A stretch of 64,000 nt of DNA, taken from NCBI GenBank assembly GCA_027486655.1, contig JAIXOR010000007.1, positions 1-64,000 on the forward strand, given 5' to 3'. The translations under genes were made by a program, and so were the position numbers. The stretch is from Verrucomicrobiaceae bacterium. Its GTDB lineage: Bacteria > Verrucomicrobiota > Verrucomicrobiia > Verrucomicrobiales > Akkermansiaceae. Positions 27,939-38,843 of this stretch are shown here, piece by piece. The notes under the pieces are model-generated. The model saw only the letters and a list, made by a program, of their open reading frames with translations, was not told where the DNA came from and did no database searches. Within the stretch, counting starts at the first letter, position 1. Each line of letters opens with the position of its first letter.

Positions 27939-29734
27939 GGACTGCGGCCGCCCGCGCCTCCCTTGCCGTGGCCGGGGTGTATGGGTTTTTCCTGATTTTC
28001 GCGCAGTTCGCCTTTGTCGAACTGCTGCGCGGGGCCGGTGTGGGGCTCGGCGGTGAGAAGGCGGTGCTCGGGCTGATGGCTGTGGCCGGGATTGCGGGCG
28101 GGTTCCTCATCGCCTGGCGCGGGGCTTCCCCTTGCGGCATCCGGCTCTCGTTGATGGCGGCGGCGCTGGCTCCGGAGGCCACGGCCTTTCCCGCGGCGCT
28201 CGGGGTGGCGCTGGTGACCGGGCTGGCACTCGGCATGGCCACGGTGGGGCTTGCCGCCCTGCTGCCAGCCTGGGCGGGGGTGGCGTGGGTGGGGCTGGGA
28301 ACCGGGCTCGGTTACGCGGCTTGCAACCTTCCCTTCGTGTTCCAACAAGCGCCTGCCATCCAGTCATGGATCGGTGCGGGATTCGCCCTCGCCGGTTGTC
28401 TCGCCGTTCCGACATCCAGGGAATGGCTGCCGCAGGAAACCCGGAAGATCTTCCCAGTTTGGGCCGCGATCCTGATTTTCACGGCCCTGGTTTGGATGGA
28501 TTCCGCCGCTTTCTTCATCATCCAACACAGCGAGGATCTGAAATCCGGCACCTGGGGCGAAGGGCACCTCTGGCGGAATGCGGCCGTGCACCTGCTGCTC
28601 GCGATGGCCGCCGGATTCTGGCTTTCCCGTGAAGGTGCGCGCTCCCTGCCCGCCGTTGCCTGGGTGCTGCTGGCGGTGGCCGCCCTGGCGGTGAACCACG
28701 ATGCCTCCCGTGGCGTGGCGGCCTGGTTCTATCCGGCCGGAGTCTCGCTGTATTCCGCCGCCCTGGTGGCGTGGCCGGGTTGGTTCTCCGGTGCGTCCAA
28801 CCCGCGCGGTGCCGCCTGGCGGGCGGCCTGGTTGTTCGCCATCGCCGGCTGGTTTGGATCCGCCAATGGCATCGGCATGGCCCAGACGCTCCAGCGCGTG
28901 CCTCCCGTCTTCATCGCCACGGCAGGGGCCGGGGTCATCGGTGTCATGATCCTCACCCGGCGGAAAAGCCTGCGCCCTGCTCTCGCGGTGGGGGTGGTGG
29001 CACTCGTCGCCGTGCTTGCCCGCGGCGGGCCGGCATCCACCGCTCCCGCGCCTTCGTCGGCGGCGGAGAGGGGACGCCGGGTTTACATCGCCGAGGGCTG
29101 CATCCACTGCCACTCCCGCTATTCGCGGCCGGGCTCGCCCGATGAAGCCATCTGGGGCCCGTCCCACGGCGCGGAAGAAACGCTCAAGGGCGAACCGGTG
29201 CTCATCGGCAACCGCCGTCAGGGGCCGGACCTTTCCAACATCGGTGCCCGACGCTCCGAAGCCTGGCTCAAGGTGCATTTCCTCGATCCGCGCGCGCTCG
29301 TTCCGGACAGCCCGATGCCGTCCTACGCCCATCTTTTCGAGGACGGACGCGGTGATGACCTTGTCCGCTACCTGAAGGAATCCGGCGTGGAGTCCATCCC
29401 CGTGCTGATGGAAACCGCGGCGAATTGGCAGCCGGCGGCATCCTCGGGCAGCCCGGCGGAAGGGAAGGCCCTCTATGCGAACCATTGCTCCGCCTGCCAC
29501 GGCGGCCTCGGTGGTGGCAACGGGCCGCTCTCGCACCACTTCGCCCGCAAGCCCGCGAACCTTCTCAAGGGCCCCTTCATCTGGACCCATCCGGACGGAA
29601 ATCCGGAACTGCGCCTGCGGGTCGCCCGTGTCATCAAGTTCGGCATCCCCGGCACCGACATGCCGGGGCACGAGACCCTCACCGATCGGGACATCCTCAC
29701 TCTCACCGACCACGTCCTCGGTCTGAGAAGGTGA
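27935..29734 (+). CDS. MFS-like membrane domain fused to CcoO-like and second c-type cytochrome domains
   Basis: 599 aa from GTG at 27935. Residues about 10-365 contain ten to twelve membrane helices of MFS-like layout. Residues about 380-475 match the CcoO/FixO cytochrome: GRRVYIAEGCIHCHSR (CIHCH at 389-393), GPDLSNIGARRSEAW and LDPRALVPDSPMPSY with the Met ligand. A second cytochrome domain has CSACH at 518-522 and GTDMPGHETL, like a CcoP or soluble cytochrome c. Haem domains would face the periplasm. This domain order is unusual; together with the two coupled upstream genes it suggests a quinol- or cytochrome-linked electron-transfer complex. Confidence 0.75.
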   Translation: MRTAAARASLAVAGVYGFFLIFAQFAFVELLRGAGVGLGGEKAVLGLMAVAGIAGGFLIAWRGASPCGIRLSLMAAALAPEATAFPAALGVALVTGLALGMATVGLAALLPAWAGVAWVGLGTGLGYAACNLPFVFQQAPAIQSWIGAGFALAGCLAVPTSREWLPQETRKIFPVWAAILIFTALVWMDSAAFFIIQHSEDLKSGTWGEGHLWRNAAVHLLLAMAAGFWLSREGARSLPAVAWVLLAVAALAVNHDASRGVAAWFYPAGVSLYSAALVAWPGWFSGASNPRGAAWRAAWLFAIAGWFGSANGIGMAQTLQRVPPVFIATAGAGVIGVMILTRRKSLRPALAVGVVALVAVLARGGPASTAPAPSSAAERGRRVYIAEGCIHCHSRYSRPGSPDEAIWGPSHGAEETLKGEPVLIGNRRQGPDLSNIGARRSEAWLKVHFLDPRALVPDSPMPSYAHLFEDGRGDDLVRYLKESGVESIPVLMETAANWQPAASSGSPAEGKALYANHCSACHGGLGGGNGPLSHHFARKPANLLKGPFIWTHPDGNPELRLRVARVIKFGIPGTDMPGHETLTDRDILTLTDHVLGLRR

Positions 29735-29925
29735 GAGCTTCACTCCAGGGCGGAGGGCCGACCGCATTCGATCCCATGGTCTGTTAGGTCATCGGCCCGG
29801 GCGGCCGAGCCCTGACGTTGAACGCCGCGCTGCCTCGCTTTTTCAGCAAACCTGCGCCGATCTCCACACCAAAATCCAGGCGTCCGCCACTGGCGACTTT
29901 GGCTACAACACCGGTTGCTTCGGCC

Positions 29926-30723
29926 TCAGCGCTGTTGCTGTGGCCCGAGGAAACGGAGGCGTCCCCAGCGTTCGGGGAGGTGCATGTTGATCTCGCCTTG
30001 CGGGCTCCATACCCAGTTGTCCTCGGGGTGGCTGCCCTGCGGGATCTTTGCGCCGTGCGGAGGGATGCGCACATAGCGGGATTCTCGGACCTCGTGGCGC
30101 CACTGGACGCGCGAAAAGTTGATGCGCCAGACATCACCGGGCGCGGGCGGGCAGGCACTGAGGCCCCGATAGCGGGCAAGGTCCTTCCACGGCAGGAAGA
30201 CTTCCACGGTCCAGGAATGGTCGGTGTCCGCAGGTTGGTTGAGGGTGCCGTGGACCTTCACCGCGCTTTTCAAACCGGGCAGGTTGGTGCCGTGGGTCGC
30301 CTTGCCGCCGCTCGAGTAAGGCTTGTCGAGCGTGAGCTCCCAGAGGGTGCCGAGGGCGTTGATTTCAAACTCGTAGTAATTGAGCGTGTCGCCATCGGGA
30401 TCGAGGAAGATTTCGAAGTCGTTGTCGTGGAAAATGATCGAGTTCCTGCGGGTGAGGGAGCCCCAGACATGGGGATCGCGGAGTTCCGCGCAGACATGGA
30501 GGCCGCGGGGGGTCCACAGAATTCTGGCACGGGTCTTGTAGCGCGGCGCGGGATGGCCTGCGCCGCGGATGTCGGTGAAGTCGGCAGTCCAGGGCGCGGC
30601 TTTCCAGGCGGGGTCGGACAAATCACCGTCCACCACGGGATCGGTTGCGGAAAACCGGCAGGTGTATTCAAGCGGCGCGGCGAGGGCGGGCGCGGCGGCG
30701 AGTGCGAGAAGCAGGAGTTTCAT
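29926..30723 (-). CDS. secreted carbohydrate-binding family 9-like protein
   Basis: 265 aa with an N-terminal signal peptide (MKLLLLALAAAPALA). The remainder is a CBM9-like beta sandwich: VDGDLSDPAWKAAPWT at the N-terminus, ILWTPRGLHVCAEL, IFHDNDFEIFLDPDGD, NYYEFEINALGTLWEL and WTVEVFLPWKDL are all family hallmarks. Such stand-alone proteins are often encoded near glycan-degrading enzymes; the ligand is unknown. It starts 22 bp upstream of the transporter gene's stop on the same strand, so the two stand back to front in one direction. Confidence 0.85.
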   Translation of the reverse strand: MKLLLLALAAAPALAAPLEYTCRFSATDPVVDGDLSDPAWKAAPWTADFTDIRGAGHPAPRYKTRARILWTPRGLHVCAELRDPHVWGSLTRRNSIIFHDNDFEIFLDPDGDTLNYYEFEINALGTLWELTLDKPYSSGGKATHGTNLPGLKSAVKVHGTLNQPADTDHSWTVEVFLPWKDLARYRGLSACPPAPGDVWRINFSRVQWRHEVRESRYVRIPPHGAKIPQGSHPEDNWVWSPQGEINMHLPERWGRLRFLGPQQQR

Positions 30724-30745
30724 GGCGGGCTTGCAGGCGCTTCGG

Positions 30746-32008
30746 TCAGATCAGGATCCCGGCGAGGGTGGCGGATAGATAGGAGGCGAGGGTGCCGCAG
30801 AGCAGCGCCTTGAAGCCGAGCCGCGCAAGGTCGGCACGGCGCTCCGGGGCGAGCGCGCCGATGCCGCCGATCTGCATGCCGACGCTGCTGAAGTTCGCAA
30901 AGCCGCAGATCGCGATGCTGACGATGAGCAGGCCTTTTTCAGTGACCACGGGCACGGCCTTGTCGGTGAGGCTTTTGAAGGCGACGAACTCGTTGATGGT
31001 GAGTTTCTGGCCGAGCAGTGTGGCGACGTTCTGGACATCCTGCCCGGGCACGCCCATCGCCCAGGCCATCGGATAGAAGAGCTTGCCGAAGATCCAGTTG
31101 AGGGTGAGGTCGAAGTCCGGGTTGAACCAATGCCCGGCGGTGGTGAGGCACCAGTCGATGCAGGCGATCACGGCGATGAATCCGATGAGCATGGCGATCA
31201 CGTTGAGCGCGATCTTGAAGCCCTCGGCCGCACCGTGGGAGATGGCGTCGATGATGTTGATGTAGTCGCTTTTCACTTCCAGGCGCACGCGGCCCATGGT
31301 CTGGCTGGTTTCGGTTTCCGGAAACACGATCTTGGAAATGACGAGTGCGCCCGGCGCGGCCATGAGGCTGGCGGTGATGAGCTTGGGGGCAAGGTCCATG
31401 CCGGCCTGGGCGCCCATGTTGGCGTAAACGACGAGGATGCCGCCGGCGATGCAGGCGAGGCTGCCGGACATGGACGCGAGCAGCTCGCTTTTGGTCATGC
31501 CCTTGAGATACGGGCGGATCATCACCTGGGCCTCCACCTGGCCGACGAAGGCGCTGGCGACGTTGCTGAGGGCTTCCGCGCCGCTGACACGCATCACCGA
31601 GTTCATGGCTCTGGCGACGAGCGAAACGACGCGCTGCATGAGGCCGATGTGATAGGTGACGGCGACGAGCGCGCAGACCAGTACGATGGTGGCGGTGACA
31701 TTGAAGGCGAAGACAAAGCCGCCCGCGGCATAGTTCGCAGCGCCGCCGGCATGCTGCTCCACCGAGATGCCGCCGAAGACGAAGGCGGCTCCCTTGCGGG
31801 CGAATTCCTCGATTTTCCCGATGCCCGCGCCGAGTTGTTGGAAGAACCAGGCGACGGGCTTCACGTGGAAGATCAGCATCGCGATGGCGGCCTGCAGGGC
31901 GATGCCGCTGACGACGAGACGGAAGTTGATGCGCTTGCGGTTGTTCGAGCAGAGCACGGCGATGCCGAGAATGAGCGCGATGCCGATGAGGCCTTGTAAT
32001 CGATCCAT
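30746..32008 (-). CDS. nupC: concentrative nucleoside transporter (NupC/CNT family)
   Basis: 420 aa from ATG at 32008 (MDRLQGLIGIALILGIAVLC); the longer open frame upstream is not homologous. Multiple membrane helices and the CNT hallmarks GGFVFAFNV, VGQVEAQVMIRPYL, INEFVAF and CGFANFSSVGMQIGGIGAL are present. It imports nucleosides with sodium or protons. It could feed the purine pathway encoded at 54-64 kb, although it is not adjacent. A 124-bp gap separates it from the divergent YyaL gene. Confidence 0.93.
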   Translation of the reverse strand: MDRLQGLIGIALILGIAVLCSNNRKRINFRLVVSGIALQAAIAMLIFHVKPVAWFFQQLGAGIGKIEEFARKGAAFVFGGISVEQHAGGAANYAAGGFVFAFNVTATIVLVCALVAVTYHIGLMQRVVSLVARAMNSVMRVSGAEALSNVASAFVGQVEAQVMIRPYLKGMTKSELLASMSGSLACIAGGILVVYANMGAQAGMDLAPKLITASLMAAPGALVISKIVFPETETSQTMGRVRLEVKSDYINIIDAISHGAAEGFKIALNVIAMLIGFIAVIACIDWCLTTAGHWFNPDFDLTLNWIFGKLFYPMAWAMGVPGQDVQNVATLLGQKLTINEFVAFKSLTDKAVPVVTEKGLLIVSIAICGFANFSSVGMQIGGIGALAPERRADLARLGFKALLCGTLASYLSATLAGILI

Positions 32009-32132
32009 GGGCGCGGGGTGGTGCAGGGTTTGTGCCGGATGCGCGGAGGAATGACATCTCCTCCAACGCCTCGTGAAAGCTGGGGGAAGCGATCGTTGGA
32101 CACAAGCCCGCAGCGCGTTATGGTCGCCGTGC

Positions 32133-34139
<2,007 letters not shown>

Positions 34140-34169
34140 GGTCGCGGGCTGCGGATTCCATGGACCGGC

Positions 34170-35741
34170 TCAGGCAGGCACGGCATCGGCTACGCGCATG
34201 CCGTCGAGGGCGGCACTCACGATGCCACCGGCGTATCCGGCGCCCTCGCCACAGGGGAACAGCCCGGAGATTTCCGGGTGCTCCAACGTGTCGTCCCGCC
34301 GCGGGACGCGCAGGGGCGAACTGGTGCGGGTTTCAAATCCTAACAGAAGCACCTCGTTGGAAACATAGCCGCGCATCTTGCGGTCGAAGAGCCGGAGTCC
34401 CTCGCGCATGCGGCTGACGAGGTCCCGCGGCAGCATGTCGTGCAGCGGGGCGGGATTCGCTCCCGGGAAGTAGCTGGTCTGCGGGAGGCTCTGCGAGATC
34501 CGTCCGTCGAGGAAATCCGTGACCCGCTGTCCCGGAGCCACCTGGCCTCCTCCGCCGGCAAGTTTCGCGGCCTGTTCGAGTTCTTTCTGATAGGCGATGC
34601 CTGCAAGCACGCCGTGTTCGCGGACGAAGCTGCGGACGTCCTCCGGCTCCACGGTGGAGACCATGCCGGAGTTTGCGTACGGCGAGTCCCGCCGCGAGAG
34701 ACTCATGCCGTTGACCACCACCTCGTCGTTTTCCGTGGCGGCGGGCACGATCCAGCCACCCGGGCACATGCAGAACGAATGCACGCCCCGGTCCCGGATC
34801 TTGGTGGCAAGCCGGTAGCTGGCGGCAGGCAGGAGGCGCGGCCGGGGAGCGTCCGCGGCCAGATGATACTGGGTGCGGTCGATGAACGGCTGCGGGTGCT
34901 CGATGCGGAAGCCGACCGCGAAGGCTTTTGGCTCCATGAGGATGCCGCGCGCGGCCAGCAGCCGATAGATGTCGCGCGCCGAGTGGCCGGTGGCGAGGAT
35001 GACCGAGTCCGCATGGATCTCGTCACCGGCCGCCGTCACCACCCCGCGGATGCGATTTCCGGTGAGCAGGAAATCGGTGACCTTGGTGAGAAACCGCACC
35101 TCGCCGCCGGCCTCGAGAATCGAGTGGCGGATCGCCTTGACCACATTGGGCAAGAGGTTGGAACCAATGTGCGGATGGGCGTCCGTCAGGACTTGTTCCG
35201 GGGCACCGTGGGCGACGAGAATCTCGTAAACCCGGGCCACCGGGCCGCGTTTGGTGGCGCGTGTGTAGAGCTTGCCATCCGAGAAGGTCCCGGCCCCCCC
35301 CTCGCCAAAGCAGTAGTTGGAATCCTCGATCACACGACCCTCGCGAAGGATCGGAGCAAGGTCGAAACGGCGCGCGCTGGCATCCTTTCCGCGTTCCAGA
35401 ACGATCGGCTTCACGCCGTTCTCCAGGCAGCGCAGTGCGGCGAACATGCCCGCCGGTCCGCAGCCGATGATGATCGCCGATTTCCCAGCAGCGGGGAGCG
35501 GAGGGGCACTCCACACCGGCCGGATGTCCGGCGGCGCAGGGCCGTCCAAGGCCACATCCAGGCGGAGCTGCACCTTGATCCGCGAGTGGCGGGCATCGAT
35601 CGAGTGCTTCCGCAACCGCACTCCGCCGACGCGGGAAACCGGAACGCCCAGAGCCTTCGCGGCGGCCTTGCGGCGCGCGGAGTCGTCCTCGGAGAGATCG
35701 AGGGGCAGGACGATGTCGACGGTTTCAATCTGTGGCTGCAC
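34170..35741 (-). CDS. FAD-dependent dehydrogenase, COG2509 family
   Basis: 523 aa. The FAD motif is AIIIGCGPAGMFAALRCLEN (about 88-107), followed by the family's conserved CFGEGGAGTFSDGKLYTR and the late GEGAGYAGGIVSAALDGM. The N-terminal 80 residues form the small alpha/beta domain that precedes the FAD fold in this family. Substrate unknown. It is the last gene of a five-gene minus-strand run (GAF, R3H, DoxX, thioesterase, dehydrogenase). One dispersed word encodes Leu-Leu-Gly (34339-34346). Confidence 0.85.
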   Translation of the reverse strand: MQPQIETVDIVLPLDLSEDDSARRKAAAKALGVPVSRVGGVRLRKHSIDARHSRIKVQLRLDVALDGPAPPDIRPVWSAPPLPAAGKSAIIIGCGPAGMFAALRCLENGVKPIVLERGKDASARRFDLAPILREGRVIEDSNYCFGEGGAGTFSDGKLYTRATKRGPVARVYEILVAHGAPEQVLTDAHPHIGSNLLPNVVKAIRHSILEAGGEVRFLTKVTDFLLTGNRIRGVVTAAGDEIHADSVILATGHSARDIYRLLAARGILMEPKAFAVGFRIEHPQPFIDRTQYHLAADAPRPRLLPAASYRLATKIRDRGVHSFCMCPGGWIVPAATENDEVVVNGMSLSRRDSPYANSGMVSTVEPEDVRSFVREHGVLAGIAYQKELEQAAKLAGGGGQVAPGQRVTDFLDGRISQSLPQTSYFPGANPAPLHDMLPRDLVSRMREGLRLFDRKMRGYVSNEVLLLGFETRTSSPLRVPRRDDTLEHPEISGLFPCGEGAGYAGGIVSAALDGMRVADAVPA

Positions 35742-35762
35742 GGTGGATCGAGGGCTCGGCGA

Positions 35763-36110
35763 TCAGGCGCGGATGGATTTCTTGCGCCCCTGGTCGTCCA
35801 CACTGACGAAGGTGACGCGGGTGGAGAAGATCGGATGCGGGCCGGCCTTTTCATCAATCACCCGCACGCCATAAGCGGCACTGGTGTTGCCCTCCTTTTC
35901 CAGGGTGCAGGTGATCCGGAGGATGGTGCCTTCGCGCACGCTGTGGTGGAACTCCACGGTATCCATGGCCACGGTCACGAACTGGCAATGCGGGAAATCC
36001 AGGCTCGCCGCGATCCAAGAGGCTTCGTCGATCCAGGCAAGCAGCCGGCCACCGAAAAGAAAGCCGTAGTGGTTCAGGTCCCCTGGAAGGACGAGGCGGT
36101 GCGTTTCCAT
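35763..36110 (-). CDS. hotdog-fold acyl-CoA thioesterase (YciA-like)
   Basis: 115 aa single hotdog domain. It has the family motif GRLLAWIDEASWIAA with the catalytic-type acidic residue on the central helix, HYGFLFGG at the start and TRVTFVSVDD near the end. It hydrolyses acyl-CoA thioesters in the cytoplasm; substrate range cannot be read. It starts 4 bp after the DoxX-family gene's stop on the same strand. Confidence 0.85.
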   Translation of the reverse strand: METHRLVLPGDLNHYGFLFGGRLLAWIDEASWIAASLDFPHCQFVTVAMDTVEFHHSVREGTILRITCTLEKEGNTSAAYGVRVIDEKAGPHPIFSTRVTFVSVDDQGRKKSIRA

Positions 36111-36114
36111 GGTC

Positions 36115-36588
36115 TCACCAGCGGCGGCGTTTGCTCTCCTTGTAAAGAAGCGAGTCCAGCGAGAACAGACCCGCGCCGGAGAGGATCAGGGCGATCATCG
36201 GAATCAGATACATCAGGCCCAGTTCCTTCGCGTCATACACCGCGGGCGGACTCACGAACCAGGGAGCGCCCTGCTTGATCTCGAACACGGCCACCACCAT
36301 CGTGAATCCTAACAGAAACGCCGCAGGCCGGGTGGCCAGGCCGAGGATGATCAGCAGGGCCGCACCGAACTCCGCGGCGATCGTCGCAATCAGGCTCACC
36401 TGAGGGGACATCAGGCTCAACGGAAAGAAATCCGGCACCGGGAACAAATCCCGGCTGGCCGAGTAGCCGCGGAGTTTCGGCAAACCGTGGCCGAAGAGCA
36501 TCATCGAGGCGACGAGGACGCGCAGCACGAGAATGCCGGTGGAGGCGGTGACGTCGCGCGTGCCGCAGTCGAACAGGAATTTCTTCAT
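36115..36588 (-). CDS. DoxX-family membrane protein
   Basis: 157 aa with four membrane helices and the DoxX pattern LRVLVASMMLFGHGLPKL and EFGAALLIILGLATRPAAFLL. Its ATG overlaps the upstream R3H gene's stop as ATGA. DoxX proteins are linked to thiol or sulphur redox balance in some bacteria; nothing in the sequence narrows this. One dispersed word encodes Leu-Leu-Gly (36308-36315). Confidence 0.85.
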   Translation of the reverse strand: MKKFLFDCGTRDVTASTGILVLRVLVASMMLFGHGLPKLRGYSASRDLFPVPDFFPLSLMSPQVSLIATIAAEFGAALLIILGLATRPAAFLLGFTMVVAVFEIKQGAPWFVSPPAVYDAKELGLMYLIPMIALILSGAGLFSLDSLLYKESKRRRW

Positions 36589-37055
36589 CAGGATCCGGCG
36601 GTCGGGGATTTGACGGAGACGGTGATCCGCTTGAGGCGGTCCTCTCCCTCGGGCGAGTGGCCTACGATGCCTTCCTCGCTGATCAGGATGTTGTGCACCA
36701 TGCGCCGGTAGTAGGCATTGAGCGGACGGAGTTGGTGGGATTTCCCGGTGCTGCGGACCCGTGCGGCGATCTCGCGGATCTCGGTGGCCATCTGGTCTTC
36801 GCGGATGGTGCGGTAGTGCTCGCAGTCCACCTTGATGCGCTCCGCTTTGGGAAACTGCCGTCTCAACACGCGGTTGACGAGATACTGGAGGTCGTCCAAG
36901 CGGTCACCCTCACGGCCGATGATCGTCTTGCTCTCGGTGGAGCGGATCTGCAGGCAGGGGCCGTCCTGGGTCTGCTCGGACTCGACCGTCGCCGGGATCC
37001 CGAGATGACCCAGCATGGTGTCCAGGATTTTGGTGGCGGTTTCGACAGTGCTCAT
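36588..37055 (-). CDS. KH/R3H RNA-binding protein (Jag/KhpB-like)
   Basis: 155 aa. A KH-like domain contains IRSTESKTIIGREGDRLDDL, and a C-terminal R3H domain contains QLRPLNAYYRRMVHNIL followed by GEDRLKRITVS. It lacks the N-terminal Jag domain of Gram-positive homologues. It probably binds RNA as in KhpB. It is not beside yidC, the usual neighbour in other phyla. The stop overlaps the DoxX start, giving translational coupling. Confidence 0.85.
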   Translation of the reverse strand: MSTVETATKILDTMLGHLGIPATVESEQTQDGPCLQIRSTESKTIIGREGDRLDDLQYLVNRVLRRQFPKAERIKVDCEHYRTIREDQMATEIREIAARVRSTGKSHQLRPLNAYYRRMVHNILISEEGIVGHSPEGEDRLKRITVSVKSPTAGS

Positions 37056-37085
37056 GGCCTGACTCTAATCACATCCCCGTCCGGG

Positions 37086-37535
37086 TCAATCACCGCAGGG
37101 GGCTTTGTTCCCGAAAATCCGGCCGATCTCATCGGCGGTGGCCCGCACTTGGGCGATTTCCTCCTCGGAGAAGTCGTGGGGCTCGTGCTTGCCGATGCCC
37201 AGGGTGCCGGCAACCGCGCCGCAGGCGGAAAGCACGGGCACGGCCACCGAGCCGGACACACCGGTCTTGCGGGCGTCCGGCTTGGCCACGCCGCCGAGGT
37301 CCTGCTGGAGATTGCAAAGGGTGACGGGCTCGCGCCGCTCCGCCGCCGCACCCGCGATGCCCTTGCCGAAGGGGATCATCGAGATCTTTTCAAGCAGGAC
37401 CTCCGGCACGCCGATCTGGCAGACCAGCGTGAGGAATCCCCCGTCCGGGGTCGTGCGGTGCAGCGTGCCGGTCTGGCAACCGGTCTCCTCCATCAGGCGG
37501 GCCAGCAGGGTCTTCAGGGTCTCTGTGTCGCTCAT
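37086..37535 (-). CDS. GAF-domain protein
   Basis: 149 aa, essentially one GAF domain: ETGCQTGTLHR, IPFGKGIAGAAAERREPVTL, GSVAVPVLSACGAVAGTLGI and DFSEEEIAQVRATADEIGRI. There is no output domain, so it may sense a small molecule or redox state (as free-Met-sulfoxide reductases of this size do, though the CX31C signature is not evident). It starts a minus-strand run with a 30-bp gap to the R3H gene. Confidence 0.75.
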   Translation of the reverse strand: MSDTETLKTLLARLMEETGCQTGTLHRTTPDGGFLTLVCQIGVPEVLLEKISMIPFGKGIAGAAAERREPVTLCNLQQDLGGVAKPDARKTGVSGSVAVPVLSACGAVAGTLGIGKHEPHDFSEEEIAQVRATADEIGRIFGNKAPCGD

Positions 37536-37640
37536 GCCGCCGAGTCTATCGGATCTTCGGGATCAAGTCACGCCCCAGCCCGTTTTGGGGGGGAATTCAC
37601 GCTTGGCAGCTTCGCCCGGATGAGCGAAACCAGCAGGCGT

Positions 37641-38777
37641 ATGAAAACCTTTACGATGATTTCCGCGCTGGCCATCGCCCTGGCCTCCTGCCAGAAAGAC
37701 CCCGGCATGAGTCATTCATCCCCAGTGAAGCAGGAGGTCTTCGGCACCATGCCGGATGGCCGCGAAGTCAAGATTTTCACCCTCACCAACAAGAACGGCC
37801 TCCGCGCCCGGGTCACCGAATACGGAGCTATCCTCGTCTCCATGGAGACCCCGGACAAGACCGGGAAACTCGCGGACATCACCCACGGCTACGATTCGCT
37901 CGAAGGCTGGCTCACCAACACCCACTACCTCGGCGCCACCGTCGGCCGCTTCGGAAACCGCATCAAGGACGGGCGTTTCACGCTCGACGGCAAGGAATAC
38001 ACCCTCGCCAAAAACAACGAACCCGGCGGCATCCCCTGCCACCTCCACGGCGGAGTGAAGGGCTTCGACAAGGTGCTCTGGTCCGGCAAACCCACCGACT
38101 CCAACGGTGTGGAATTCACCTACGTCTCCAAGGACGGCGAGGAAGGATACCCCGGAAATCTCACGGTCAAAGTCACCTACACCCTCACCGAGGCCAACGA
38201 ACTGAAATGGGAGGCCGTCGCCACCACCGACGCCCCCACCATCGTCAACCTGGTCCACCACTCTTACTGGAACCTTTCCGGAGACCCCACCACGTCCATC
38301 AACGACCACGTGCTCACCCTCAAGGCTCCGAGTTTCCTGCCCACCGACGCGGGACTCATTCCCACCGGTGAGATTGCCCCGGTGGCCGGCACGCCCATGG
38401 ACTTCACCAAGCCCACCGTGATCGGCCAGCGCGTCGAGGCGGACTTCGAGGCCCTCAAGTTCGGCGGTGGATACGACCACTGCTGGGTTCTGGAGAAAGG
38501 CGACGGCCTGCGCCCGGTCGCGAAACTCAAGGACCCGGAGACCGGCCGCGTCATGGAAATCTCCACCGACCAGCCCGCCATCCAGTTCTACGGCGGCAAC
38601 TTCCTGGACGGCACGGTCACCGGCAAGGCTGGTGTCAAGTATGCGAAACGCAGCGCCCTCTGCCTCGAAACCGAGGGATTCCCGGATGCTCCTAACAAAC
38701 CCAACTTCCCGTCCTCCGTCCTCAAGCCCGGCGAAACCTACCGCCACTCGATGATCCATACATTCTCCGCCGAGTGA
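37641..38777 (+). CDS. galM: aldose 1-epimerase (galactose mutarotase), lipoprotein
   Basis: 378 aa from ATG at 37641 (ATG at 37620 is possible). A lipoprotein signal ends in ALASC, so the enzyme should be anchored in the envelope, unlike cytoplasmic GalM. Conserved features are RFGNRIKDGRFTLDGKEY, HLHGGVKGFDK with the catalytic-type His, EGYPGNLTV, HHSYWNLSG, and LCLETEGFPDAPN with the Glu base. It interconverts alpha and beta anomers of galactose or related sugars. It is followed 66 bp later by a sodium/sugar symporter. Confidence 0.93.
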   Translation: MKTFTMISALAIALASCQKDPGMSHSSPVKQEVFGTMPDGREVKIFTLTNKNGLRARVTEYGAILVSMETPDKTGKLADITHGYDSLEGWLTNTHYLGATVGRFGNRIKDGRFTLDGKEYTLAKNNEPGGIPCHLHGGVKGFDKVLWSGKPTDSNGVEFTYVSKDGEEGYPGNLTVKVTYTLTEANELKWEAVATTDAPTIVNLVHHSYWNLSGDPTTSINDHVLTLKAPSFLPTDAGLIPTGEIAPVAGTPMDFTKPTVIGQRVEADFEALKFGGGYDHCWVLEKGDGLRPVAKLKDPETGRVMEISTDQPAIQFYGGNFLDGTVTGKAGVKYAKRSALCLETEGFPDAPNKPNFPSSVLKPGETYRHSMIHTFSAE

Positions 38778-38843
38778 TCCGGCTTCAACCCAACCGAACC
38801 ACCTGCGCAGAGAGAGCGTTCAAGCAAACCCATCCCATCCACC

